Part shown: in pieces, positions 10,451 through 23,499 of the stretch | Position numbering within the stretch: the stretch's first letter is position 1 | Layout of the letters: every line of letters begins with the position of its first letter | Assembly: GCF_051014685.1 (NCBI RefSeq) | Contig: NW_027478769.1 | Location: 186,001 to 250,000 of the forward strand | Direction of reading: 5' to 3' | DNA: 64,000 nt | Origin: Ptiloglossa arizonensis | Lineage: Eukaryota; Arthropoda; Insecta; Hymenoptera; Colletidae | Made by a program: the position numbers and the translations under genes | Notes under the pieces: model-generated | Told to the model about the DNA's origin: nothing | Seen by the model: the letters and a program-made list of their open reading frames with translations, nothing else | Databases searched by the model: none

Positions 10451-13400
10451 ATTTTTTCCCTAAGCCATACTGGTTAAGCGTTTGGAGCATTAGAATTGCG
10501 AAAAATTGTTTGCCTTCTCAACCATTTCTTGGCTTCAAACTCCCATATCTCGCGAACGGATTGACGTAACCCAAAAATTCCTATTGCATCTGAAAGTAGA
10601 AACTCGCCCGATTACAGCGGTACGTGTTTTTTTCCCTAGGCCATTCTGGTTAAGCGTTTGGAGCAGCAGAATTGCGAAAAATTTTTTGCCTTCTCAACCA
10701 TTTCTTGGCTTCAAACTCCCATATCTCGCGAACGGATTGTCCTAACCGAAAAATTCCTATTGCATCTGAAAGTAGAAACTCGCCCGATTACAGCGGTACG
10801 TGTATTTTTTCCCTAGGCCATACTGGTTAAGCGTTTGGAGCAGCAGAATTGCGAAAAATTTGTTGTCTTCTCAACCATTTCTTAGCTTCAAACTCCCATA
10901 TCTCGCGAACGTATTGACCTAACCCAAAAATTGCTGTTACATCTGAAAGTAGAAACTCGCCCGATTACAACGGTATGTGTATTTTTTCCCTAGGCCATTC
11001 TGGTTAAGTGTTTGGAGCAGCAGAATTGCGAAAAATGTTTTGGCTTCTCAACAATTTCTTGGTTTCAAACTCCCATATCTCGCGAACGGACTGACCTAAC
11101 CCAAAAATTCCTGTTGCGTCTGAAAGTAGAAACTCGCCCGATTACAACGGTATGTGTATTTTTTCCCTAGGCCATTCTGGTTAAGCGTTTGGAGCATTAG
11201 AATTGCGAAAAATTTTTTGCCTTCTCAACCATTTCTTGGCTTCAAACTTCCATATCTCGCGAACGGATTGACGTAACCCAAAAATTCCTATTGCATCTGA
11301 AAGTAGAAACTCGCCCTATTACAGCGGTACGTTTATTTTTTCCCTAGGCCATTCTGGTTAAGCGTTTGGAGCAGCAGAATTGCCAAAAATTTTTTGCCTT
11401 CTCAACCATTTCTTAGCTTCAAAGTCCCATATCTCGCGAACGGATTGACCAAACCCAAAAATTCCTGTTACATCTGAAAGTAGAAAGCCGCCCGATTACA
11501 TCGGTATGTGTATTTTTCCCCTAGGCCATTCTGGTTAAGCGTTTGGAGCAGCAGAATTGCGAAAAATTTTTTGCCTTCTCAACCATTTCTTGGCTTCAAA
11601 CTACCATATCTCGCGAACGGATTGACCTAACCCAAATATTCCTACTGCATCTGAAAGTAGAAACTCGCCCGATTACAGCGGTACGTGTATTTTTTCCCTA
11701 GGCCATTCTGGTTAAGCGTTTGGAGCAGCAGAATTGCGAAAAATTTTTTGCCTTCTCAACCATTGCTTGTCTTCAAACTCCCATATCTCGCTAACGGATT
11801 GACCAAACCCAAAAATTCCTACTGCATCTGAAAGTAGAAACTCGCCCGATTACAGCGGTACGTGTATTTTTTCCCTAGGCCATTCTGGTTAAGCGTTTGG
11901 AGCAGCAGAATTGCGAAAAATGTTTTGCCTTCTCAACAATTTCTTGGCTTCAAACTCCCATATCTCGCGAACGGACTGACCTAACCCAAAAATTCCTGTT
12001 GCGTCTGAAAGTAGAAACTCGACCGATTACAACGGTATTTTTATTTTTTCCTAGGCCATTCTGATTAAGCGTTTGGAGCATTAGAATTGCGAAAAATTTT
12101 TTGCCTTCTCAACCATTTCTTGGCTTCAAACTCCCATATCTCGCGAACGGATTGACCTAACCCAAAAATTCCTATTGCATCTGAAAGTAGAAACTCGCCC
12201 GATTACAGCGGTACGTGTATTTTTTCCCTAAGCCATACTGGTTAAGCGTTTGGAGCAGCAGAATTGCGAAAAATTTTTTGCCTTCTCAACCATTTCTTGT
12301 CTTCAAACTCCCATATCTCGCGAACGGTTTGACCTAACCCAAAAATTCCTGTTGCATCTGAAAGTAGAAGCTCGCCGGATTACAATGGTATGTGTATTTT
12401 TTCCCTAGCCCATGCTGGTTAAGCGTTTGGAGCAGCAGAATTGCGAAAAATTTGTTGCCTTCTCAACCATTTCTTAGCTTCAAAGTCCCGTATCTCGCGA
12501 ACGGATTGACCAAACCCAAAAATTCCTGCTGCTTCTGGAAGTAGAAACTCGCCCGATTACAAGGGTATGCGTATTTTTTCCCTAGGCCATTCTGGTTAAG
12601 CGTTTGGAGCAGCAGAATTGCGAAAAATTTCTTCTCTTCTCAACCATTTCTTAGCTTCAAAATCCCATATCTCGCGAACGGATTGACGTAACCCAAAAAT
12701 TCCTATTGCATTTGAAAGTAGAAACTCGCCCGATTACAACGGTACGTGAATTTATCCCTTAGGCCATTCTGGTTAAGCGATTGGAGCAGCAGAAGTGCGA
12801 AAAATTTATTGTTTTGTCAACCATTTCTTAGCTTCAAAGTCCCATATATCGCGAACGGATTGACCTAACCCAAAAATTCCTATTGCATCTGAAAGTAGAA
12901 ACTCGCCCGATTACAACGGTATGTGTATTTTTTTCCTAGGCCAATCTGGTTAAGCGTTTGTAGCAGCAGAATTGCGAAAAATTTTTTGCGTTCTCAACCA
13001 TTTCTTGGCATCAAACTCCCATATCTCGCGAACGGATTGACCTAACCCAAAAATTCCTGTTGCATCTGAAAGTAGAAACTCGCTCGATTGCAACGGTATG
13101 TGTATTTTTTCCATAGCGCACTCTGGTTAAGCGTTTGGAGCAGCAGAATTGCGGAAAATTTGTTGCCTTCTCAACCATTTCTTGGCTTCAAACTCCCATA
13201 TCTCGCGAACGGATTGACCTAACCTAAAAATTCCTATTGCATCTGAAAGTAGAAACTCGCTCGATTACAGCGGTACGTGTATTTTTTCCCTAGGCCATTC
13301 TGGTTGAGAGTTTGAAGCAGCAGAATTGCGAAAAATTTTTTGACTTCTCGACAATTTCTTGGTTTCAAACTCCCATATCTCGCGAACGGACTGACATAAC

Positions 13401-16400
13401 CCAAAAATTCCTGTTGCGTCTGAAAGTAGAAACTCGCCCGGTTACAACGGTATGTGTATTTTTTCCCTAGGCCATTCTGGGTAAGCGTTTGGAGCAGCTG
13501 AATTGCGAAAATTTTTTGCCTTCTCAACCATTTCTTGGCTTCAAACTCTCATATCTCGCGAACGGATTGACCTAACCCAAAAATTCCTACTGCATCTGAA
13601 AGTAGAAGCTCGCCCGATTACAACGGTATGTGTATTTTCTCCCTAGCCCATGCTGGTTAAGCGTTTGGAGCAGCAGAATTGCGAAAAATTTGTTGCCTTC
13701 TCAACCATTTCTTAGCTTCAAAGTCCCATATCTCGCGAACGGATTGACCAAACCCAAAAATTCCTGCTGCGTCTGAAAGTAGAAACTCGCCCGATTACAG
13801 CGGTATGTGTATTTTTTCCCTAGGCCATTCTGGTTAAGCGTTTGGAGCAGCAGAATTGCGAAAAATTTCTTGCCTTCTCAACCATTTCTTGGCTTCAAAC
13901 TCCCATATCTCGCGAACGGATTGTCCTAACCGAAAAATTCCTATTGCATCTGAAAGTAGAAACTCGCCCGATTACAGCGGTACGTGTATTTTTTCCCTAG
14001 GCCATACTGGTTAAGCGTTTGGAGCAGCAGAATTGCGAAAAATTTGTTGTCTTCTCAACCATTTCTTAGCTTCAAACTCCCATATCTCGCGAACGGATTG
14101 ACCTAACCCAAAAATTGCTGTTACATCTGAAAGTAGAAACTCGCCCGATTACAACGGTATGTGTATTTTTTCCCTAGGCCATTCTGGTTAAGCGTTTGGA
14201 GCATTAGAATTGCGAAAAATTTTTTGCCTTCTCAACCATTTCTTGGCTTCAAACTCCCATATCTCGCGAACGGATTGACCTAAGCCAAAAATTCCTGTTA
14301 CGTGTGAAAGTGGAAACTCGCCCGATTTCAACGGTACGTGAATTTATCCCTTAGGCCATTCTGGTTAAGCGATTGGAGCAGCAGAAGTGCGAAAAATTTA
14401 TTGTTTTGTCAACCATTTCTTAGCTTCAAAGCCCCATATCTCGCGAACGGATTGACCTAAGCCAAAAATTCCTGTTGCGTGTGAAAGTGGAAACTCGCCC
14501 GATTACAACGGTATGTGTATTTTTTCCCTAGCCCATTCTGGTTAAGCGTTTGGAGCATCGGAATTGCGGAAAAATTTGTTGTCTTCTCAAACATTTCTTA
14601 GCTTCAAAGTCCCATATCTCGCGAACGGATTGACCAAACCCAAAAATTCCTGCTGCGCCAGCATGTAGAAACTCCCCCGATTACAACAGTATGTGTATTT
14701 CTTCCCTAGGCCATTCTGGTTAAGCGTTTGGAGCAGCAGAAGTGCGAAAACTTTGTTCTCTTCTTAACCATTTCTTAGCCTCAAACTCCCATATCTCGCG
14801 AACGGATTGACCTAACCCAACAAATTCCTATTGCATCTGAAAGTAGAAACTCGCTCGATTACAGCGGTACGTGTATTTTTTCCCTAGGCCATTCTGGTTA
14901 AGATTTTGGAGCAGCAGAATTGCGAAAAATTTTTTGACTTCTCGACAATTTCTTGGTTTCAAACTCCCATATCTCGCGAACGGACTGACATAACGCAAAA
15001 ATTCCTGTTGCGTCTGAAAGTAGAAACTCGCCCGGTTACAACGGTATGTGTATTTTTTCCCTAGGCCATTCTGGGTAAGCGTTTGGAGCAGCTGAATTGC
15101 GAAAATTTTTTGCCTTCTCAACCATTTCTTGGCTTCAAACTCCCATATCTCGCGAACGGATTGACCTAACCCAAAAATTCCTACTGCATCTGAAAGTAGA
15201 AACTCGTCCGATTACAGCGGTATGTGTATTTTTTCCCGAGGCCATTCTGGTTAAGCGTTTGGAGCAGCAGAATTGCGAAAAATTTTTTGCCTTCTCAACC
15301 ATTTCTTGTCTTCAAACTCCCATATCTCGCGAACGGATTGACCTAACCCAAAAATTCCTCTTGCATCTGAAAGTAGAAGCTCGCCCGGTTACAACGGTAT
15401 GTGTATTTTCTCCCTAGCCCATGCTGGTTAAGCGTTTGGAGCAGCAGAATTGCGAAAAATTTGTTGCCTTCTCAACCATTTCTTAGCTTCAAAGTCCCAT
15501 ATCTCGCGAACGGATTGAACTAACCCAAAAATTCCTATTGCTTCTGAAAGTAGAAACTCGCCCGATTACAACGGTATGTGTATTTTTTCCCTAGGCCACT
15601 CTGGTTAAGCGTTTGGAGCAGCAGAATTGCGAAAAATTTTTTGCCTTCTCAACCATTTCTTGGCATCAAACTCCCATATCTCGCGAACGGATTGACCTAA
15701 CCCAAAAATTCCTGTTGCATCTGAAAGTAGAAACTCGCCCGATTACAACGGTATGTGTATTTTTTCCATAGCGCACTCTGGTTAAGCGTTTGGAGCAGCA
15801 GAATTGCGGAAAATTTGTTGCCTTCTCAACCATTTCTTGACTTCAAACTCCCATATCTCGCGAACGGATTGACCTAAGCCAAAAATTCCTGTTGCGTGTG
15901 AAAGTGGAAACTCGCCCGGTTACAACGGTATGTGTATTTTCTCCCTAGCCCATGCTGGTTAAGCGTTTGGAGCAGCAGAATTGCGAAAAATTTGTTGCCT
16001 TCTCAACCATTTCTTAGCTTCAAAGTCCCATATCTCGCGAACGGATTGAACTAACCCAAAAATTCCTATTGCTTCTGAAAGTAGAAACTCGCCCGATTAC
16101 AACGGTATGTGTATTTTTTCCCTAGGCCACTCTGGTTAAGCGTTTGGAGCAGCAGAATTGCGAAAAATTTTTTGCCTTCTCAACCATTTCTTGGCTTCAA
16201 ACTCCCATATCTCGCGAACGGATTGACCAAACCCAAAAATTCCTGCTGCGCCAGAATGTAGAAACTCGCCCGATTACAACAGTATGTGTATTTTTTCCCT
16301 AGGCCATTCTGGTTAAGCGTTTGGAGCAGCAGAAGTGCGAAAACTTTGTTCTCTTCTTAACCATTTCTTAGCTTCAAACTCCCATATCTCGCGAACGGAT

Positions 16401-19400
16401 TGACCTAACCCAAAAATTCCTGTTGCGTGTGAAAGTGGAAACTCGCCCGATTACAACGGTATGTGTATTTTTTCCCTAGCGCACTCTGGTTAAGCGTTTG
16501 GAGCAGCAGAATTGCGGAAAATTTGTTGCCTTCTAAACCATTTCTTGGCTTCAAACTCCCATATCTCGCGAACGGATTGACCTAAGCCAAAAATTCCTGT
16601 TGCGTGTGAAAGTGGAAACTCGCCCGATTACAACGGTATGTGTATTTTTTCCCTAGGCCATTCTGGTTAAGCGTTTGGAGCAGCAGAATTGCGAAAAATT
16701 TGTTGTCTTCTCAACCATTTCTTAGCTTCAAACTCCCATATCTCGCGAACGGATTGACCTAACCCAAAAATTCCTATTGCATCTGAAAGTAGAACCTCGC
16801 CCGATTACAACGGTATGTGTATTTTTTCCCTGGGCCATTCCGGTTAAGCGTTTGGAACAGCAGAATTGCGAAAAATGTTTTGCCTTCTCAACAATTTCTT
16901 GGCTTCAAACTCCCATATCTCGCGAACGGACTGACCTAACCCAAAAATTCCTGTTGCGTCTGAAAGTAGAAACTCGACAGATTACAACGGTATTCTTATT
17001 TTTTCCTAGGCCATTCTGATTAAGCGTTTGGAGCATTAGAATTGCGAAAAATTTTTTGCCTTCTCAACCATTTCTTGGCTTCAAACTCCCATATCTCGCG
17101 AACGGATTGACCTAACCCAAAAATTCCTATTGCATCTGAAAGTAGAAACTCGCCCGATTACAGCGGTACGTGTATTTTTTCCCTAAGCCATACTGGTTAA
17201 GCGTTTGGAGCAGCAGAATTGGGAAAAATTTTTTGCCTTCTCAAACATTTCTTGTCTTCAAACTCCCATATCTCGCGAACGGTTTCACCTAACCCAAAAA
17301 TTCCTGTTGCATCTGAAAGTAGAAGCTCGCCGGATTACAATGGTATGTGTATTTTTTCCCTAGCCCATGCTGGTTAAGCGTTTGGAGCAGCAGAATTGCG
17401 AAAAATTTGTTGCCTTCTCAACCATTTCTTAGCTTCAAAGTCCCATATCTCGCGAACGGATTGACCAAACCCAAAAATTCCTGCTGCTTCTGGAAGTAGA
17501 AACTCGCCCGATTACAAGGGTATGCGTATTTTTTCCCTAGGCCATTCTGGTTAAGCGTTTGGAGCAGCAGAATTGCGAAAAATTTCTTCTCTTCTCAACC
17601 ATTTCTTAGCTTCAAACTCCCATATCTCGCGAACGGATTGACGTAACCCAAAAATTCCTATTGCATTTGAAAGTAGAAACTCGCCCGATTACAACGGTAC
17701 GTGAATTTATCCCTTAGGCCATTCTGGTTAAGCGATTGGAGCAGCAGAAGTGCGAAAAATTTATTGTTTTGTCAACCATTTCTTAGTTTCAAAGTCCCAT
17801 ATCTCGCGAACGGATTGACCTAACCCAAAAATTCCTATTGCATCTGAAAGTAGAAACTCGCCCGATTACAACGGTATGTGTATTTTTTTCCTAGGCCATT
17901 CTGGTTAAGCGTTTGTAGCAGCAGAATTGCGAAAAATTTTTTGCGTTCTCAACCATTTCTTGGCATCAAACTCCCATATCTCGCGAACGGATTGACCTAA
18001 CCCAAAAATTCCTGTTGCATCTGAAAGTAGAAACTCGCCCGATTACAACGGTATGTGTATTTTTTCCATAGCGCACTCTGGTTAAGCGTTTGGAGCAGCA
18101 GAATTGCGGAAAATTTGTTGCCTTCTCAACCATTTCTTGGCTTCAAACTCCCATATCTCGCGAACGGATTGACCTAAGCCAAAAATTCCTGTTGCGTGTG
18201 AAAGTGGAAACTCGCCCGATTACAACGGTATGTGTATTTTTTCCCTAGCCCATTCTGGTTAAGCGTTTGGAGCATCAGAATTGCGAAAAATTTGTTGTCT
18301 TCTCAAACATTTCTTAGCTTCAAAGTCCCATATCTCGCGAACGGATTGAACTAACCCAAAAATTCCTATTGCTTCTGAAAGTAGAAACTCGCCCGATTAC
18401 AACGGTACGTGAATTTATCCCTTAGGCCATTCTGGTTAAGCGTTTGGAGCATCGGAATTGCGGAAAAATTTGTTGTCTTCTCAACCATTTCTTAGCTTCA
18501 AAGTCCCATATCTCGCGAACGGATTGAACTAACCCAAAAATTCCTATTGCTTCTGAAAGTAGAAACTCGCCCGATTACAACAGTATGTGTATTTTTTCCC
18601 TAGGCCACTCTGGTTAAGCGTTTGGAGCAGCAGAATTGCGAAAAATTTTTTGCCTTCTCAACCATTTCTTGGCTTCAAACTCCCATATCTCGCGAACGGA
18701 TTGACCAAACCCAAAAATTCCTGCTGCGCCAGAATGTAAAAACTCCCCCGATTACAACAGTATGTGTATTTTTTCCCTAGGCCATTCTGGTTAAGCGTTT
18801 GGAGCAGCAGAAGTGCGAAAACTTTGTTCTCTTCTTAACCATTTCTTAGCTTCAAACTCCCATATCTCGCGAACGGATTGACCTAACCCAAAAATTCCTA
18901 TTGCATCTGAAAGTAGAAACTCGCTCGATTACAGCGGTACGTGTATTTTTTCCCTAGGCCTTTCTGGTTAAGAGTTTGGAGCAGCAGAATTGCGAAAAAT
19001 TTTTTGACTTCTCGACAATTTCTTGGTTTCAAACTCCCATATCTCGCGAACGGACTGACATAACCCAAAAATTCCTGTTGCTTCTGAAAGTAGAAACTCG
19101 CCCGATTACAGCGGTACGTGTATTTTTTCCCGAGGCCATTCTGGTTAAGCGTTTGGAGCAGCAGAATTGCGAAAAATTTTTTGCCTTCTCAACCATTTCT
19201 TGTCTTCAAACTCCCATATCTCGCGAACGGATTGACCTAACCCAAAAATTCCTCTTGCATCTGAAAGTAGAAGCTCGCCCGATTACAACGGTATGTGTAT
19301 TTTCTCCCTAGCCCATGCTGGTTAAGTGTTTGGAGCAGCAGAATTGCGAAAAATTTGTTGCCTTCTCAACCATTTCTTAGCTTCAAAGTCCCATATCTCG

Positions 19401-21045
19401 CGAACGGATTGACCAAACCCAAAAATTCCTGCTGCGTCTGAAAGTAGAAACTCGCCCGATTACAGCGGTATGTGTATTTTTTCCCTAGGCCATTCTGGTT
19501 AAGCGTTTGGAGCAGCAGAATTGCGAAAAATTTTTTGCCTTCTCAACCATTTCTTGGCTTCAAACTCCCATATCTCGCGAACGGATTGTCCTAACCGAAA
19601 AATTCCTATTGCATCTGAAAGTAGAAACTCGCCCGATTACAGCGGTATGTGTATTTCTTCCCTAGGCCATTCTGGTTAAGCGTTTGGAGCAGCAGAAGTG
19701 CGAAAACTTTGTTCTCTTCTTAACCATTTCTTAGCTTCAAACTCCCATATCTCGCGAACGGATTGACCTAACCCAAAAATTCCTGTTGCGTGTGAAAGTG
19801 GAAACTCGCCCGATTACAACGGTATGTGTATTTTTTCCCTAGCGCACTCTGGTTAAGCGTTTGGAGCAGCAGAATTGCGGAAAATTTGTTGCCTTCTCAA
19901 CCATTTCTTGGCTTCAAACTCCCATATCTCGCGAACGGATTGACCTAACCCAAAAATTCCTGTTGCATCTGAAAGTAGAAGCTCGCCGGATTACAATGGT
20001 ATGTGTATTTTTTCCCTAGCCCATGCTGGTTAAGCGTTTGGAGCAGCAGAATTGCGAAAAATTTGTTGCCTTCGCAACCATTTCTTGGCTTCAAACTCCC
20101 ATATCTCGCGAACGGATTGACCTAAGCCAAAAATTCCTGTTGCGTGTGAAAGTGGAAACTCGCCCGATTACAACGGTATGTGTATTTTTTCCCTAGGCCG
20201 TTCTGGTTAAGCGTTTGGAGCAGCAGAATTGCGAAAAATTTGTTGTCTTCTCAACCATTTCTTAGCTTCAAACTCCCATATCTCGCGAACGGATTGAGCT
20301 AACCCAAAAATTCCTATTGCATCTGAAAGTAGAACCTCGCCCGATTACAACGGTATCTTTATTTTTTCCTAGGCCATTCTGATTAAGCGTTTGGAGCATT
20401 AGAATTGCGAAAAATTTTTTGCCTTTTCAACCATTTCTTGGCTTCAAACTCCCATATCTCGCGAACGGATTGACCTAACCCAAAAATTCCTATTGCATCT
20501 GAAAGTAGAAACTCGCCCGATTACAGCGGTACGTGTATTTTTTCCCTAAGCCATACTGGTTAAGCGTTTGGAGCAGCAGAATTGCGAAAAATTTTTTGCC
20601 TTCTCAACCATTTCTTGTCTTCAAACTCCCATATCTCGCGAACGGTTTGACCTAACCCAAAAATTCCTGTTGCATCTGAAAGTAGAAGCTCGCCGGATTA
20701 CAATGGTATGTGTATTTTTTCCCTAGCCCATGCTGGTTAAGCGTTTGGAGCAGCAGAATTGCGAAAAATTTGTTGCCTTCTCAACCATTTCTTGGCTTCA
20801 AACTCCCATATCTCGCGAACGGATTGACCTAAGCCAAAAATTCCTGTTGCGTGTGAAAGTGGAAACTCGCCCGATTACAACGGTATGTGTATTTTTTCCC
20901 TAGGCCATTCTGGTTAAGCGTTTGGAGCAGCAGAATTGCGAAAAATTTGTTGTCTTCTCAACCATTTCTTAGCTTCAAACTCCCATATCTCGCGAACGGA
21001 TTGACCTAACCCAAAAATTCCTAATGCATCTGAAACCAGAAACTC
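10450..21045 (+). repeat. Family A block 2 (about 60 monomers)
   Basis: This block crosses the join between macro-units 1 and 2 at 13,268/13,269. The part up to 13,268 completes unit 1; the rest is the near-copy of family A block 1. It contains the one-monomer loss at about 13,590-13,608 and the local three-monomer duplication near 15,382-16,200. Confidence 0.92.
15382..16200 (+). repeat. Three-monomer local duplication in unit 2
   Basis: GCCCGGTTACAACGGTATG followed by TTTTCTCCCTAGCCCATGC occurs about 15,382 and again about 15,913, 531 bp apart. The second copy has replaced one monomer of unit 1 (about 2,820-2,990) with two. This explains the change of offset from 13,092 to 13,269 between units 1 and 2. 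Confidence 0.75.
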
Positions 21046-22655
21046 GCCCGATTACAACGGTATGTGTAATTTTGCCCTGGGCCATAGTAGTTATTGGTTT
21101 CGAGCATCAGACTTGCGAAAATTTTGATGGTTTCTAAAGCGTTCCTTTACTTCAAACTCCCATATCTCGCGAACGGATTGACGAGCTCGAGAAATTTCGG
21201 TTGCATCTGAAAGTAGAAACTCGCCCGATTACAACGGCATGTGTATTTTTCCCCTATGCCATTGTAGTTTTGGTTTCGAGTATCAGACTTGCGAAAATTT
21301 TGATGGTTTCTCATCCATTCCTTATCTTCAAACTCCCATATCTCGCGAACGGATTGACGAACACGAGAAATTCCTATTGCATCTGAAAGCAGAAACTCGC
21401 CCGATTTCAACGGTATGTGTACTTTTCCACTAGGCCATTCCAGTTATTGGTTTCGAGTATCACATCAGCGAAAATTTTTGTGGTTTCTCAACCATCCTTA
21501 ACTTCAAACTCCCATATCTCGCGAACGAATGGACGAACTCGAGAAATTCCTGCTGCATCTGAAAGCAGGATCTCGCCCAATTACAACGGTATGTGTATTT
21601 TTCCCCTAGGCCATAGTAGTTATTGGTTTCGAGTATCAGACTTGCGAAAATTTTGATTGTTTCTCATCCATTCCTTATCTTCAAACTCCCATATCTCGCA
21701 AACGGATTGACGAACTCGAGAAATTCCTGTTGCATCTGAAAGTAGAAACTCGCCCGATTACAATGGTATGTGTATTTTTCCCCTAGGCCTTTGTAGTTAT
21801 TGGTTTCGGGAATCAGACTTGCGAAAATTTTGATGGTTTCTCAACCATTCCTTAAATGCAAACTCCCATATCTCGCGAACGGAATGACGAACTCGAGAAA
21901 TTCCTGTTGCATCTGAAAGTGGAAACTCGCCCGATTACAAAGGTATGTATATTTTTCCCCTAGGCCTTTGTAGTTATTGGTTTCGTGAATCAGACTTGCG
22001 AAAATTTTGATGGTTTCTCAACCATTCCTTAAATGCAAACTCCCATATCTCGCGAACGGATTGACGAACTCGAGAAATTCCTGTTGCATCTGAAAGCAGA
22101 AACTCGCCCGATTACAATGGTGTATGTACTTTTCCCCTAGGCCATTCCAGTTATTGGTTTCGAGTATCAGACCAGCGAAAATTTTGATTGTTTCTCAACC
22201 ATTCCTTAACTTCAAACTCCCATATCTTGCGAACGGATTGACGAACTCGAGAAGTTCCTATTGCATCTGAAAGTAGAAACTCGCCCGATTACAACGGTAT
22301 GTGTATTTTTGCCCTAGGCAATAGTAGTTATTGGTTTCGTGTATCAGTCTTGCGAAAATTTTGATTGTTTCTCAAACATTCCTTAACTTCAAACTCCCAT
22401 ATCTTGCGAACGGATTGACGAACTCGAGAAATTCCTATTGCATCTGAAAGCAGAAACTCGCCCGATTACAACGGTACGTGTATTTTTGCCCTAGGCCATA
22501 GTAGTTATTGGTTTCGAGTATCAGACTTGCGAAAATTTTGATTGTTTCTCAACCATTCCTTAATTTCAAACTCCCATATCTCGCGAACGGATTGACGAAC
22601 TCGAGAAATTCCTGCTGCATCTGAAAGTAGAAACTCGCCCGATTACAACGGTATG
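21045..22655 (+). repeat. Family B block 2 (about 9 monomers)
   Basis: This is the counterpart of B block 1, shortened by six monomers. The transition monomer with CTAATGCATCTGAAACCAG opens it, as in unit 1. After TATGCCATTGTAGTTTTGG at about 21,257 it jumps to the sequence that in unit 1 lies near 9,080. It ends with the same return to family A at about 22,620-22,665. Confidence 0.92.
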
Positions 22656-23499
22656 TGTATTTTTTCCCTAAGCCATACTGGTTAAGCGTTTGGAGCATTA
22701 GAATTGCGAAAAATTGTTTGCCTTCTCAACCATTTCTTGGCTTCAAACTCCCATATCTCGCGAACGGATTGACGTAACCCAAAAATTCCTATTGCATCTG
22801 AAAGTAGAAACTCGCCCGATTACAGCGGTACGTGTTTTTTTCCCTAGGCCATTCTGGTTAAGCGTTTGGAGCAGCAGAATTGCGAAAAATTTTTTGCCTT
22901 CTCAACCATTTCTTGGCTTCAAACTCCCATATCTCGCGAACGGATTGTCCTAACCGAAAAATTCCTATTGCATCTGAAAGTAGAAACTCGCCCGATTACA
23001 GCGGTACGTGTATTTTTTCCCTAGGCCATACTGGTTAAGCGTTTGGAGCAGCAGAATTGCGAAAAATTTGTTGTCTTCTCAACCATTTCTTAGCTTCAAA
23101 CTCCCATATCTCGCGAACGTATTGACCTAACCCAAAAATTGCTGTTACATCTGAAAGTAGAAACTCGCCCGATTACAACGGTATGTGTATTTTTTCCCTA
23201 GGCCATTCTGGTTAAGTGTTTGGAGCAGCAGAATTGCGAAAAATGTTTTGGCTTCTCAACAATTTCTTGGTTTCAAACTCCCATATCTCGCGAACGGACT
23301 GACCTAACCCAAAAATTCCTGTTGCGTCTGAAAGTAGAAACTCGCCCGATTACAACGGTATGTGTATTTTTTCCCTAGGCCATTCTGGTTAAGCGTTTGG
23401 AGCATTAGAATTGCGAAAAATTTTTTGCCTTCTCAACCATTTCTTGGCTTCAAACTTCCATATCTCGCGAACGGATTGACGTAACCCAAAAATTCCTAT

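Larger units (their letters stand above)
1..13268 (+). repeat. Macro-unit 1 (13,268 bp, about 75 monomers)
   Basis: The unit runs from the rare variant GGTTGAGAGTTTGAAGC at 34 to just before its next copy at 13,302. It contains family A monomers to about 7,775, a 15-monomer B block to about 10,450, then A again. It is the fullest version of the macro-repeat seen here. Positions 1-13,268 align with 13,269-25,476 except for a few whole-monomer gains and losses. The true left boundary is arbitrary because the window starts inside the array. Confidence 0.88.
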
